Positions 10,104 through 21,999 of a stretch of 64,000 nucleotides of DNA are shown piece after piece. The stretch's first letter is position 1; the number at the start of each line of letters is the position of its first letter. The DNA is from Apiospora phragmitis. Its lineage: Eukaryota; Ascomycota; Sordariomycetes; Amphisphaeriales; Apiosporaceae. The DNA lies in assembly GCA_038363925.1 (NCBI GenBank), contig JAQQWL010000002.1, positions 4,960,001 to 5,024,000 of the forward strand. Reading direction: 5' to 3'. The notes under the pieces were generated by a model. It searched no databases. It was not told where the DNA came from and worked only from the letters and a program-made list of their open reading frames with translations. The position numbers and the translations under genes were made by a program.

Positions 10104-10405
10104 GATGAGTTCTGTGGTCTTGCAATGCAATTCAGATGTTACGGGCATCGGCAAAGTTGGCATCTTATTTAAAGCACCATTTCCCCATGTAGCAAGAGAA
10201 GGTATCATGAGTACACATGCAGTCAGTTTACATCATTCGAATGTACACGTTTTCTGCAGAAAAGTACCACTAAGTCCCAAAACGGGAACGGAGCAGACGG
10301 TGGATGTTGGGGTTTATTGGCTGTCGATTAACATTAACACTTGACCAGATCATGAGACCCGAATAATGACCTTGCACGAATGGTGCTTTCTAGCCCTACT
10401 AAGCA
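10104..10405. other. short intergenic region, no supported gene
   Basis: Lies between the dehydrogenase start and the cupin stop, both on the minus strand. It holds the 3' end of one and the promoter of the other; no further feature was seen. Confidence 0.6.
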
Positions 10406-11203
10406 CTACTCCTCGGGTACCTTGACCCATCCCTCCTTCTCGTTCTGCGCCTTGCTCCGCCGGGACCACTCGGGCGCGACATCGATGCCGTCCTCCTCCT
10501 CCTTGTCGCCCTCTTCCTTGGTCTTGTGCACCGTCGTCGGCTTGTGCTCCGCGGGGCTGTACACCGTGTACAGCATCAGCGGCGTCGGCCCCGTGTTGAT
10601 GAACTGGTGCTGCGTGCCCGCCGGCACGATGACCAGGTCGCCGCCCTTCACTTCTTGCTCCTGCCGGCGATCTGCGCCAGGCCGGTGCCCGAGGTAAAGG
10701 TGAGGATCTGGTCCACGGAATGGACCTGTGAGAAAACGTCACATGCGTTAGCTGCAACTTTCGTGGGGGTTGCTGTGAGTTAGGGGCGCGCGAAGCCTGC
10801 CAAAAGAGTGCAGGTAAGATCTTACCTCATCGCCGATGTCACCGCCCACCGGCACGGTCATGAGAACCAACTGGCTGTACAATCCTGTAGCAGCGTCTTT
10901 TCAGCACGAGAAGCGTTTCGGCTATTCCCGTTCGGAGATATTGAATATCGACGTACCTGTCCATAATACTCTGCGAAACTCTGCGGACTTGGACGGAAGT
11001 GCTGTGAGCATGTCGGGGAAGTATTGCATCTCATTCTTGGGGCGATCACTGGAGGGTGTTGAGAATGAAGACATCTTGGTGGTGCTAAACGCGCGAAAGC
11101 TGAGTGTTCTGTTTAGAATGCGGTTTCCTGCTGACGAGGTTGCGAAGTTTGACGCAGGACGGAGTGTGAGTCGTGATATGAGTGAAGTAGCTGGTCGTGA
11201 CAT
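10406..11203 (-). CDS. cupin-domain protein with mitochondrial-type leader, frameshifted
   Basis: Exons 10957-11203, 10826-10884 and 10406-10725. The N-terminus (MSRPATSLISRLTLRPASNF, Arg/Ser-rich, no acids) looks like a mitochondrial presequence. A second Met (MSSFSTPSSDRP) could give a cytosolic form. The cupin body reads FRRVLWTG|LYSQLVLMTVPVGGDIGDE|VHSVDQILTFTSGTGLAQIAG, then KGGDLVIVPAGTQHQFINTG. Between GLAQIAG and KGGDLV the frame changes near 10661 (GGCAGGAGC; one base seems missing), otherwise the chain stops at once. The C-terminus is Lys/Glu-rich and ends WVKVPEE. These small fungal/bacterial cupins have no firmly assigned reaction. The break may be a sequencing error. Confidence 0.75.
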
Positions 11204-12246
11204 GATCGGATAGATACACTTGTTTGATGCTCTGCGTATGAACTGGGCTTAAGTATGGAAGTTGACAATCATGTGATGTTGTGGGCTACAGCACGAAGCA
11301 ACTTCATTCGCGTGTTGAAGTTTGGGTATCTCAATCAATGTCGTCACGCCCTCGTCATACATCCACAAGGCCCGGTCGTTTCGGGATCGACGCAGGGATC
11401 TTTGGCTCCACGTAAAAAACGTGACTGAATGAACAGAACCATCTCATAGGTCGCCTGTCATTTTAATACTGATATTCTTCCGAGTTAAAATTGATCGACT
11501 AGATGTTACTGGAGCTATTGGTGAGTACCTCACTAGACTTGGGGGTTTGGTAATGACGTGTCGAAGCGCCAGGACGGACTGATGTCGTAATGTGGATCTG
11601 GAGGGCCCGGTCTGCGGGCACTAAGTTTTTATCTGCCGTAGCCGGATGTAGCTTTGTTCATGGTATCGGACGAATAAGGATACGATGAAGAATATGTAAG
11701 TAGCAAAAGAGTTCACATCTCTCCAGTGAGCCTTCTGGATAGCAAAGATTCACCCCAACCGTCAACAGTTATGAAAGGTCAGATGCTTCAGCCCTCGCCG
11801 CATTTGCCTGCAGCAGTGATACGGCGTCCCCAGGCGCTCCAACCAGCAAATCTTAGAGCTTTAGTACCATTCTCAAAAGAAGTTCCAGCGGTAGTTCTTC
11901 GTCATCCTAAGGAGATAACAAAATGCATGCACACAAACGGGCCGAGATGGTTTACTACGCCTCTTCGGGCTTCCAGATCATGGCGATCAACAAAAAGGCG
12001 CCAGTCGCGCGACGAGTTGGCAAGGATCCAAGGGCTGGCAGGTCCATGGATGACCCGCGGTTGGACTACGGTGCTACCAAGCAAGGAGTGCCTGGCCACT
12101 CAGATATTCAATTGGTCATATAACTTGTACGTATCACATTCTTTCGCAAACGCCTGAAGTCTATACAAGTAATCTTTCACCCCCTCTTTTGTTTCTTTTT
12201 TCTTCTTCTCGCCAACTGTTGCTGTGTAAAAGATCATCCAACGGCG
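11204..12246. other. intergenic, no supported gene
   Basis: Overlapping frames at 11726-12157 exist but show no family motif and no consistent codon pattern. Nothing else recognised. Confidence 0.5.
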
Positions 12247-13005
12247 ATGCTGCTCTCAGCAAAACAGAACGACCAGGTACAGCAGTACCTCCAATCATGT
12301 CGAATCGACCAAGTCGTCACGATAGCGCTATGCGGTCCCGAGGGTGCCGGAAAGCAGGCATTACTCCGTAAGGTATATACATATAATCTCGAACCATCAC
12401 TTACACGAGAAGAGGGTCTGCGCTAACTATGAATTGCTACATAGCGCTGCTTCGGCATGATGGAAGATGACCCCTATTGCTCCGATGCCCACCAGAACCT
12501 TTGGCAAAAGCGAGAGCATCTGCACGGCGCCAACTTCTTTGCGAGATGGACAACGCACCTAAGCTCGCCCCCTTCCTCGGGCGCGCCCTCTACCTCGCGG
12601 GACGGCGGACGGCGGACCGGAGCCCCGCCGTCGGTACGAGGCGATGGTCCAGAAGCACGTCGGCGCCACGGACAGCTGCGTGCACGTCTACGACGCGGCT
12701 AACCCGCAGAGATCTCCTGGATGTCTATTACTAGGAATTCCTGAAAGCGGCATCGGTCCACCAGCGGCCGACGGTGGTGGTGCGCAACAAAGTCGACCTG
12801 GCGGCGGGGGGAGCAAGGCAGAGAGGAGGAGGAGGCGCTGGTGGTGGCAGATACTCTCCCGCAGGGCGTGGCATTTGCGCAGGATATTGGCGCGGAGCAT
12901 ATCGATGCTTCGGCGGCTGATGGGACCGGGAGTGATGATATATGGATAGAGATTGTGGAGCGCATCACCTTGCAATGGATCACTACAGGCCGGGCTCCGA
13001 ATTGA
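12247..13005 (+). pseudogene. Ras-like small GTPase, degraded
   Basis: Exon 1 encodes MLLSAKQNDQVQQYLQ then VVTIALCGPEGAGKQALLRK, a P-loop in which the usual GK[ST] is GKQ. An intron (GTATAT donor, GCTAAC branch, ATAG end at about 12444) leads to RCFGMMEDDPYCSDAHQNLW. Further on, in other frames, come RRYEAMVQKHVGATDSCVHV and YDAANPQ, then EFLKAASVHQRP and NKVDLAAGG (the G4 NKxD motif), and GAEHIDASAADGTG (G5-like SA). At least three frame changes and a TAG within YY*EFL separate these pieces. One change is at a run of six Gs (12806-12811) and could be technical, but the stop and the lost switch II DxxG point to a real pseudogene. Confidence 0.65.
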
Positions 13006-15387
13006 GTTGAGGATATCGGTAGTTCGTAACAGACTGGTGTGTTCGAGATATGCGAGCTACACTGCGTAGCTGATCACCCGCTGTCGACGCAGCGCTGTTT
13101 CTGCTTCTTATGGACGCCGGACGTCACGATGATCCTGAGAGGCTAACCACACCGCCATTCTCGTTGTTCTCGTTGACCAAGTAGGTACACGGGAAGCGAA
13201 CTGAGACCCGTCAGTCAGGGCTCAGAGGCAAGGGAGAAGTGGGTTTAAGTGAGGAGTTGCAGCGAGGGAGAAACCAAGGCAAGGCTCATTTTGGTCTGGA
13301 CGGGAGCTTTCACTAGTTATTGAAGTAGTAGTTCTCTCGGTCCGAATGAGGCGTTCTAGGAAGTCGATTGTAAGGTCGCATTCATCAGTTGGACTCATGT
13401 TTCTGAGGCATTTTAACAAAAGTAGTTTTGCTCAGCAGGGATACGTTACGTGTGTTGCGCTATTGGTAAGCGGCCCTTCTGAGTCGACCTTCTTAATGCA
13501 CCCGGATGGCTGGCAGCGCATATTCACGATCCAGCAGACTGGCTCGTAGTTATCGTCGAGTTGAGAAATTATTCATTACTAGCGAACTACCATGCGGCCT
13601 ATCAGCAACAGTTGAAATAGGGTAATGAGAACTTTCTAGAAGTTGATGAAAGGAGTTTGGATGAAATGAAGTTGAGAACCCGAGCCTTGACTTCGGAATG
13701 AGGAAAAGTTATATTTAAATATCAGATTTCATGTTTCCAGCACGGATACCCAGTTGCAGTAATGGAACGGCGTCCCATCTTCGGATGTGCGTCGTCGTGT
13801 GCCCTAGAGTGACGATCTCCCGTCTTGGCACTTCGGTTGACGAACTACAGCAGCCGCTAAGATTAGCATCTCAACAAGGAAAGTGGGCATGCGAACCACA
13901 GCCGTTGGAATAAATGCACGACATACCATGCAAGATCAGATCCATCGTGCAGGCATGTCTGATCAGCACCATCAACGGCTCGCTTTTTCTTTGATTCTTT
14001 CCGAGCATTCGACCACCAGATTGTGTGCAGTACGTATGCAGGTCTTGCGGTGCACGCTTATCGGGAAGCCACAGCCGACACCTGCTGAACCCTAGCGTTG
14101 GAAAAAGCATGGCCGGGTCGTCACTGTTTAGCACCTCGGCGGTTACTAGGAACCGAGGAGTGAGCAGCCCAAAACAACCTCAATGCGCCTCCCGACCGCG
14201 TGGACGCTTAGGGGAACGCATTGAAAAAGGCCGCGTCGACATGTTATATGAGGGAGAGAGGGAAGTTGCTTGATGTCGTCCCTTCGCGTCTTTCTTTGCG
14301 CCGAAGGGGTCGGACACTAACAGCCCCTGAAAACAGATTCAAGCCTTTCTAGCGCAACGCCATCGCCAATCTAGCGGGAAACCTGGGTGTCGTCGTCGTC
14401 GTCAGCTTTCTTTTCCAGGGCCTAATCTAATTCCCTGCCCATTTTTTCTCCATCCTCAGGGCTCTCGTCTGCGAAGGCCGCGCGGACAAAATGGGTTGTC
14501 CTGTCTCAGCTTGCTGCGAAATTATGTGGGCGAACGGGTGATGTCGCAAACCTTGGGAACGTGTTTCGCAGCTTGAACGCTGCACTGCACTCGCCAGCCA
14601 TCTCTCCCTTGCGGCTGTTTTCTCGGGAAGTGGCGACAGGATTGATTCAGTTCTGATAGGATCTGTTTGATCCATAACCTTTAACGCATGCCAAGGCTGC
14701 CAAGACGGGAGAGAGCCTGGGGAAATACCAAGCAATGCTGGAGAACTGCTACTTTTCCATTTTCTTCTATGGGGCGTCCTCTAGCACGCACTATCCTCTG
14801 TGATCATTGGTTTCCAGCATGCCGGGTAGCCGACTGTGGGAAACCTTGCAGCAGGAGACGACTAGCGAAGGGTTAAGGTATAGGCCATGATCACCTGCAA
14901 GACTGATGGTGATGGGCATTTAGTGCTTCTGACTGTCGACCAGATTGGGGCTCGACTCTATCGACTGCCAGCAGTCGCCAAGGCCTAGGAATAGAAAGTA
15001 CTACTACTTTGGTCAGGCGGATCTTGCAAGATAAGCTTTATGCCGCTTCCTGTGTGCGTCAGAGGCCACCCCCCCAAAAGCTTATGCAATGGCGACAGTT
15101 TGTTGACACCGACAACCGAACCATATGGGTTACTGGACACCATACAGGAGCCTTTCTGTCTGACATCAAGACAATGTCGCACGCGAGCACCTTCCCGTTC
15201 CCATCAAGTCATGCAGGGACTACTCAACGGTTCTGCTTGTGGAGTTCATGTCGAACAGACTCTTCTTCCTGCTCCTCCTGCGACACCCATCTTAAGGTTG
15301 CTGACGTATTCGTCAACAACCGTCCACCGTCATGTCAGGTTAGCAACCACTGCTGAATATATCGACCGGGCTGGCCTCTAAACATCT

Positions 15388-15413
15388 TGGGTTCCTGGCT
15401 AGCCTGGAACCCA
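15388..15413. repeat. 26-nt imperfect palindrome
   Basis: Arms TGGGTTCC and GGAACCCA flank the perfect palindrome GGCTAGCC, with only the two T residues between them unpaired. It could form a hairpin or cruciform. No role is evident. Confidence 0.8.
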
Positions 15414-15763
15414 GAACGCCCTTAGCGCGGGTCGACTTGGAAACAAGCAATGAAGGTATAAGTCCTTTCGCTTGGCGCTAAGGGGTTCGAGGCGTACGGC
15501 GCCATGAGGGAGTGTCTGTGCCGGTTGCCGGTCTATTGCCCATCCCTTTTTTAATGATGCCCTCGTAAGCCTGGGTTCCGTTAGAGGGGGGTTACGTATC
15601 TCGCTGCGGCAGCATAGTATGGCCACGGCCGAAGAGATTACGAACCTTGGGGTATGTAGGGGGACTTGGGCGGGCTTGAGCGGCCCGGCGGGCAAGGAGT
15701 CTTATGCCCTGGAGTCATATATCGAAGCGTTGCCGATCATCCTGGGCTCTTCTCATCGATTTT

Positions 15764-15784
15764 CACACACACACACACACACAC
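15764..15784. repeat. CA microsatellite
   Basis: About ten uninterrupted CA units in a non-coding region. Confidence 0.95.
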
Positions 15785-16151
15785 CGGCAAGGTATACTAC
15801 GACACAGGCAAGGCAGCACGCCGAGTCATCCGGAAGCATACCGGATCAGTTTCCTTGCTGGGTAACCAACCCTGCGAACCGTATCCCGAAACTTTGAAGC
15901 TACTTTTTCCCTCGATCGAAGTACAGATTACCGGAAGGGGGGCCGATCCTTATTCATCGTAGCATCAGACGATATTCCAGAACGGCCTATCCCAGCAACC
16001 TGGTAGCAGTGACGGGGAAAGAGTAGAATCTGGTCTAACTTAACTATACCGTCGTCTCCTTCTTCTTCTTCTTCTTATTCACTCGTTTCCTGGACCATTT
16101 GAACGTCGGTTAGCACTTGAAGATCACGGATACCTACGCGATACCTCCACC

Positions 16152-16681
16152 ATGTATATCCTCAAGCAACTCATCTTAGGCGTGGTCGCCGCCAGTACCG
16201 TTTCGGTTGCCGGCGCCGCCCCCAGCCGGCACCACAGCTCCAGCAGCAACCAAAACCAGCTCCAAACCCAAGACGGCGGCCTTCAACAACAACATGCCCT
16301 CCAGCACGCCCTCCACGAAGACAAGGTCGTCAACACGACCAAGTACTTCCACGAGCCCGGCGGCGGCCTCGAGCTGGGCCACTACGACGCCCGCTTCTTC
16401 CAGGGCGAGGTCGCCTACGCGGAGCACCGCGCCGTGCTGCGGCAGCTGATCCGGTCGTACCTGACGACGATGCGGGCGCTCCGCGTCGAGACCTGGCTCG
16501 CGCATGGCACGCTGCTGGGCTGGTGGTGGAACGGCCAGGTCATGCCGTGGGACTACGACCTCGACGTCCAGGTCACGACGACGACGCTGCACTACCTCGC
16601 CAAGCACTTCAACCACACGCTGCACACGTACACGGACCGCGACGGCGAATCAAAAGATAATAACAACGACAGTAACAAGAA

Positions 16682-16714
<33 letters not shown>

Positions 16715-17135
16715 GCAAAAGCCAAAGGCCAAGCAGTACCTCCTCGACATCAACCCCTACTACGCCGAAGCGAGCCGCCAAGACGGCCGCAACGTCATCG
16801 ACGCGCGCTGGATCGACACGTCCAACGGCATGTTCGTCGACATCACGGGCCTGATGGAGCAGCGGTTCGCCGACACGCTCGGCCCCGCCCCGGGCCTCTG
16901 GAGCTGCAAGAACTACCACCACTACGCGACGACGGACCTGTGGCCGCTGCGGCGCAGTGAGTTCGAGGGCGTGGCTGCGAGCGTGCCCTACGGCTTCGAC
17001 CCCGTCCTGCGCGGCGAGTACGGCGCCAAGAGCATGAGGGCGACGGTCTGGCAGGGGCACCGTTGGCAGCCGGCGCGCAAGGAGTGGGTCAAGATCGTCG
17101 TTGGCGAGCAAGAGGGGGATGCTGTCTTGGAGTGA
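16152..17135 (+). CDS. LicD-family protein (MNN4-like), secretory
   Basis: An intronless 327-aa frame starting with a signal peptide or signal anchor (MYILKQLILGVVAASTVSVA). After a Gln/His-rich low-complexity region comes the LicD core: FHEPGG-LELGHYDARFF, then WLAHGTLLGWWWNGQVMPWD followed by YDLDVQV, and later NGMFVDITGL, the GxLLGxxR/PWDxDxD-type motif of LicD nucleotidyltransferase-fold enzymes. Fungal members such as yeast Mnn4 are needed for mannosylphosphate addition to glycans in the Golgi, so a role in cell-wall or glycoprotein phosphorylation is inferred. Between the second and third core blocks is an acidic/Asn-rich insert with a run of about 11 threonines encoded by an ACT repeat (16683-16715). 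The C-terminus has SMRATVWQGHRW, typical of the family. Confidence 0.87.
16683..16715 (+). repeat. ACT trinucleotide repeat encoding poly-Thr in the LicD gene
   Basis: Ten ACT units plus ACG in frame give an 11-Thr run within an Asn/Lys/Asp-rich surface loop. Length changes would preserve frame. Confidence 0.9.
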
Positions 17136-18059
17136 AGAAAGAAAGAACGAATTGGAAATATAACAAAACAATACTTGGGCCACAAACGATGTCAGGGGTT
17201 GCGACTTACATAACAATGGAGAAAAGCGGGGAGACGGACGGTCCCCCGTCATCAACAAGAGGCATGCGAAACGGCATTACATCCTACTACACCATTTTTC
17301 TTAACTCGTCAATCAAACTTCAACTTTTACTTCTCGCGGAAAGGAATACACGGATTTACGGCATGTGCATATTATTCTCTCGCATTCGACAGCGGTTGTT
17401 TTGCTGGTCTTCAGTCTCTTTTCTTCTCTTCGCCTTTGTCTTCTTCTAAATATCCTTTGAGTTTCTCTGTCAGAACTGGTGATAAGCTACGGTGTATGGC
17501 GTGGGGGGTGCAATATAAGGAGGTAGATTTGTGGGATTGCAGAATACTTGAAAATCAGGGGGTTGTTCGTCCATACTTTTTGAGTGGCATAGCATAGCCC
17601 AGAAAACTGTTCATAATGACTGCAGCAGTATGGTTACTGGATATAGCAATACGATTACCAGTTCATTCCAAAATATCGAGTATACAAGTGGTTATGTTGG
17701 TGCATCTCAGGAAATCATCCCATCTATTTACTTCGCTTGCTGTTGCGCAAAGTTGCGAGAAACGACATACAGCTTCCGCTTTCCCCTATCGATTCGATAA
17801 CCGCAAATTGCAGGGTGGAGTTCTGGTATCCTTTGCCAGGCTGCTCGACTACCTAACAAGTAGGTTCTCAGCGCAGAGAGAGGCTCCCCCCATGTAAAAC
17901 TCCGGGGCCGAAAATGACCTTCAGCGAATGAAACCTCTCGCGAAACCAAACAACGCCGACGCAATGTGGAAGAAACCCGACTCCCCGTGTAGAGTACAGA
18001 AAAGCAAAACCCTAAAAGTTGCAGTCAAGCGCTATGCTTGCCAAAGCAAAATCAAAATC
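17136..18059. other. intergenic between two convergent genes, no supported gene
   Basis: Holds the 3' regions of the LicD (plus strand) and WLM (minus strand) genes. No coding frame is convincing. Confidence 0.6.
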
Positions 18060-19130
18060 TCAGGACGATGAGCCCTCGCCTGTGCCTGCGCCCCTAGGCT
18101 TGCCGCCGCCGAGCCCATCATTATTCATCCTCTTCATGCGCTCCTCGGTCGCCTTCGCAATGATCTCGCGGCGACTGAGCGCCGGTCCCCCGGTACCGTT
18201 AGCCCCGCCTCCCAGCACGAACTCGCCGCCGGTCCAGCCGCCGTGGTCGTACGCGACCTCCTCGCTGGGCTCGTAGACGTCAGCAAGATCCTCGCCGCCG
18301 ACGCTGCGGCCGTTCTTGCGCCAGTCGGCGCGGGCGACCTCGCGCTCGATCTCGTGGCACAGGTCCCAGAAGTTGCGGTCGTGGTCCGAGTGCACGTTGT
18401 GCGCGAGCTCGTGGCAGAGCGTGTTGCGGATCGTCTTGTAGTCGCGGTAGCCGTCGTAGGCGTCGGTGCGGAGCCGCAGCTCGACGGCCTCGCCCCGGTT
18501 GCGGTTTAGGCCCAGGATGCGCGTCGTGCCCTCGTGCGTCGCCTCCGTGTACGCGAGCGGGTCCATCTCCGTCAGCAGCCCGACGCGGAACTGGTGCTTG
18601 CGCATCGCCGACACGATGCCCGGGTCGGCCTTGAGCCGCTCCAGGAAGGCCTGCGACCGCTCCGGGTGCGGCAGGTGCGGCAGCGGCCGGATCGCCATGA
18701 AGGTGTACGTCGTTTCTGTAGTGGTCGTCGTGCGCGTCGTGAAGGCTTTCGGCTGGTGCCGGCGCTGGTGCGCGAGGGCGGCGTCGCGTTTCGCGACGGC
18801 TTGGGAGGCGGTGGCTGAGGCCGAGGCGAGCGAGGCGACGGCCGAGGCGGTCGTGCCCATGAGCGTGATCTTCTTGCCCGCCAGCTGGGCCGCGGGCAGT
18901 AGGGGGTCTTTGAAGGGCGGTTTCTGCAGGCCCAGCTTTGGGACTAGGAATTTCTGGTTGCCAACCGGTATGGAGAGTTCGGTCTCGACGGCGGCCGACA
19001 GGTCGGTGATGGTGGCATCGCGAGGTAGGGTGATGGTGTGGGACGAGCCGCCGTGGGTCAGAGTGATTTCAATCAGGTCTTCTTCATTTGTGGGCGACGT
19101 CTGTACATCGCGGGATTCTTGGTCGGCCAT
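18060..19130 (-). CDS. ubiquitin-like/WLM-domain metalloprotease (Wss1 family)
   Basis: Single exon, 356 aa. Residues about 18-90 form a ubiquitin-like fold (DLIEITLTHGGSSHTITLPR, LSIPVGNQKFLVPKLGLQ, LAGKKITLMG). After an Ala-rich linker the WLM domain carries FMAIRPLPHLPHPERSQAFL, GLNRNRGEAVELRLRTD and the zinc-protease site TLCHELAHNVHSDHDRNFWD (HExxHxxxxxH). The tail is Gly-rich. This order matches the ubiquitin/metalloprotease fusion proteins of fission yeast and filamentous fungi. Wss1-type enzymes degrade DNA-protein crosslinks and interact with Cdc48 and ubiquitin or SUMO. A nuclear or cytosolic role in protein-crosslink repair is inferred from the family. All metal ligands are present. 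Confidence 0.92.
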   Translation of the reverse strand: MADQESRDVQTSPTNEEDLIEITLTHGGSSHTITLPRDATITDLSAAVETELSIPVGNQKFLVPKLGLQKPPFKDPLLPAAQLAGKKITLMGTTASAVASLASASATASQAVAKRDAALAHQRRHQPKAFTTRTTTTTETTYTFMAIRPLPHLPHPERSQAFLERLKADPGIVSAMRKHQFRVGLLTEMDPLAYTEATHEGTTRILGLNRNRGEAVELRLRTDAYDGYRDYKTIRNTLCHELAHNVHSDHDRNFWDLCHEIEREVARADWRKNGRSVGGEDLADVYEPSEEVAYDHGGWTGGEFVLGGGANGTGGPALSRREIIAKATEERMKRMNNDGLGGGKPRGAGTGEGSSS

Positions 19131-20043
19131 TGCGGCGGCGTCCCTCCAGCTCCTACTGTTCTGTGTGGCCTTAGGGATTGTGGACGATAGCTACGTGGGT
19201 CGTGGCGATTTGACGCTGGTGAAGCAATGCAGAATAGGATGCAGGTGGATTGTTTTGAATTGGGAAAGCAGAGATCAGATTAGGTAGTGGGAAAACCACA
19301 GCACTCTTCGCAAATTATTATAAGAAAAAGCAACCTACCGTGAAAGCCCTCGAGCCTTAGAAATCAATGAATAGCCAGCCGTAAGGTGTAGCAAGTCATC
19401 GGAGGCAAGAAGATTCACGAAGGCGCAAGGCAGCTTTGTAATACGTCAGATGGTAATCCCGTTGGCCAAGTGGACCGCATGCACAATTGCTGGTAGCGGG
19501 CATCGCTGGCCGACCCAAAAATAGCGCCCACTAGCGGATCATTGCGCAAGCATTCCAGATCTACAGGGGACGTGGTTCAGTCAGCATGCTGCCGAGTGTG
19601 GCTAAAATCTCTTCAGCTCGCTTTAGCGCTGTAGCTGGTTGCCACTGTAGCCACTGTAGCCACTGTCGCACGGTAGCATGCAAAGTGTCAAAGGTGTCAA
19701 GCCACAGGACTAGCAGGGATTAGACACCAATTAGAGCCCTGTCGCGTCGTGTCCTTTTAGCTGTTGGCTGTTGCTTGTTGCTTGCTAGGCATTGAAACTT
19801 GAGCTGTTTGTTTCTTCATTCCATTTCAATCCCCCATGTCTTCTTCGAATTGAATGGACGTACGGTTATTCTTTTGAGCACTCACGGCACACAGCACGAA
19901 TCCTTTTCTTTTCGACATCTCTGCCCACGTTGATTTCTCCGCCGCGTTGCTGCGCTTGGCGGCATTGAAACGACCACAACAAAAATAAAGACGATCCCCC
20001 AATCTTGGAAGCTTCCCGAGCTTCGCCCACAACACCCGCCATC
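19131..20043. other. divergent promoter region of the WLM protease and ERD2 genes
   Basis: The two flanking genes point away from each other. No coding frame is supported. A GCCACTGTA unit is repeated three times near 19640-19670, and CT- and T-rich stretches before 20044 look like a fungal core promoter or 5' leader. Confidence 0.6.
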
Positions 20044-20816
20044 ATGTTGAACCTCTTCCGAGTCGCGGGAGACTTCTCCCATCTGGCCTCGATCCTGATA
20101 TTACTACACAAGATGACGGAACTCAATGTACGTATCCGCCCCGTTTCCGATATGTTTACCTCGAAGGAGAGTGTGTGCATGCTACAAAGATCGACGGAAC
20201 CACCCGGAGGAACTTGACAGTGAGCTAATCAAATCTTTCGCCTACCGTGCTACAGGGCTGCACCGGCATCTCGTTCAAGTCGCAGGCCCTGTACCTGCTC
20301 GTCTACATCACGCGGTACCTGGACCTGTTCGCGACACACTCGCTCTACAACGTCGTCTTCAAGATCCTCTTCATCGGCGCGCAGGGCTACATCGTCTACC
20401 TGATGACGACCAAGTACAAGCCGACGCACGACCCGAACCTCGATACGTTCCGCGTGCAGTACCTGCTCGGCGGCGCCGCCGTGCTGGCCGTGCTCATCCC
20501 CTACAAGTGGACCCTGGCCGAGATGCTCTGGGCCTTCAGCATCTGGCTCGAGGCCGTCGCCATCCTGCCGCAGCTCTTCATGCTGCAGCGCACGGGCGAG
20601 GCCGAGACCATCACGACCCACTACCTCTTCGCCCTCGGCCTCTACCGCGCCCTCTACATCCCCAACTGGGTCTGGCGCTACTTCACCGAGCCCAAGCACC
20701 ACGTCGACTGGATCGCCCTCGTCGCCGGCATCGTTCAGACCGTCCTCTACAGCGACTTCTTCTGGATCTACTACACCAAGGTCATGAAGGGCCGCAAGTT
20801 CAAGCTGCCCGTCTAA
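20044..20816 (+). CDS. erd2: ER lumen protein-retaining receptor (KDEL/HDEL receptor)
   Basis: Exon 1 (20044-20127) encodes MLNLFRVAGDFSHLASILIL and LHKMTELN. A 128-nt intron (20128-20255) is followed by exon 2 (20256-20816), beginning GCTGISFKSQALYLLVYITR; total 214 aa, the usual size. Seven hydrophobic segments are visible, with the diagnostic RYLDLF, TTKYKPTHDPNLDTFRVQYL, EAVAILPQLFMLQRTGEAET, THYLFALGLYRALYIPNW and DFFWIYY. The tail ends GRKFKLPV, with basic residues that serve Golgi-to-ER recycling in this family. The receptor cycles between Golgi and ER and returns HDEL/KDEL-tagged luminal proteins through COPI vesicles. The intron position just after the first helix is common in ascomycete ERD2. 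No oddities. Confidence 0.97.
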
Positions 20817-21999
20817 GGCGCGCTGCGGCTGCTGCTGTGTGGAGGCGTACCGGGAAGCAACTTGGTTACATACCACTCTCCGCGAGATGTGTGTGTGCGC
20901 CACTGCTTTCATTTCAAGAGTTGGACGGCGGGCTTCGATCGGGCTTATTTGGAGCTCCGGGAAAAATATATAAAGGAAGCTACAACTGCCCGCGGGCTTG
21001 GCAAAAGCTTAATTCACAGAGTTCGTGGACGCGATTTCCCAGTTGAGTGTCAGGCGGGCAGGCGTGTTTCATATCTGAGCTTGAAGAGAAACAAGATTCC
21101 TTCCTCCTTCCTGCCCCCCGGGAGAGAAACACCTGGAAGGCTGTAACACTGGTCAGCTTTTCATGCGGCTGGCTATGATGAATATCATGCCTATATGATA
21201 GGCAAACTGATTGTACGAAGATCAAAGACTTTAGGATGTGTAGGCTTTTCCCCCACTGCATTGGTCGGCGTTAGGAATAATGAATGGCGACGTGTGACAT
21301 GAGAATGCGGCGGCAACGGGCGGAGATAGGTAGATACACACGTCTGTTGTTATATTACCTTTAAAGAACTAAAACTTACTACATCTTCCAATCTGTTTCT
21401 CGGTGACACGTTATAAATCTTCGTCTGCGAAGGCGCACTATTTTGTCTCGAAAAGAAGCAGTATCTTGGATAATCATATTATTCGTAAAGTAACTGTCAT
21501 GCTGTAGTAGTACATACATAGATGGTAAATAGATACATATATCGTAACGTAGGTGGTGATGGGATGACGGCCTCTTTCTGATGTGGCATCTCATCCAGTT
21601 CAATGCAAGCGAGGAAGCCAGCGTCTGTCTCCATCCATCGAACCTTTTATACAAGTGTGAGAGCAAGGGGAAGAGGGCAGGACCACAAAAGAAACTAGGT
21701 ACGAGAGTTTTTGCAACTAGGCACTTCTCCTCTCCATCCATTCTCGATTTATATACGCACCGAAAGATCAAACCGAGCCGAATCAACCAACCAACCCCAG
21801 GGATGGCGGTGGGCCAAGATGCCCATGGGTATAAATCCTATGCCTCCAACTCCGATTCATGGACAGACGCAATGAAGCCATGCATATATATATATATATA
21901 CAAGTGGCGCGAACTGTCTTCATGTAGGTAGTAATACAGAGACCCTTTTGCAGGTCTTTCTTTCTTTCCTTTTCTCTTTCTCTCTCCCACTGCCTGCAG
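20817..21999. other. intergenic, no supported gene; AT microsatellite
   Basis: Contains the 3' regions of ERD2 and of the membrane-protein gene ending at 22000 (convergent). An AT dinucleotide run sits at 21884-21900 and a T/C-rich run at 21955-21990. No coding evidence. Confidence 0.6.

Larger units (their letters stand above)
13006..16151. other. 3.1 kb without a supported gene
   Basis: Only short overlapping frames with no leader, domain or intron logic were found on either strand. Visible features are an imperfect palindrome at 15388-15413, a CA microsatellite at 15764-15784 and a CTT run near 16059-16076 just upstream of the LicD gene, which probably belongs to its promoter or 5' leader. 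Confidence 0.6.

Noticed and set aside
11726..12157. Overlapping frames before the Ras-like pseudogene
   Set aside because: Neither frame resembles a GTPase N-terminus or another family; probably chance.
20250..20912. 220-codon minus-strand frame over ERD2
   Set aside because: Antisense shadow of the clearly conserved KDEL receptor.
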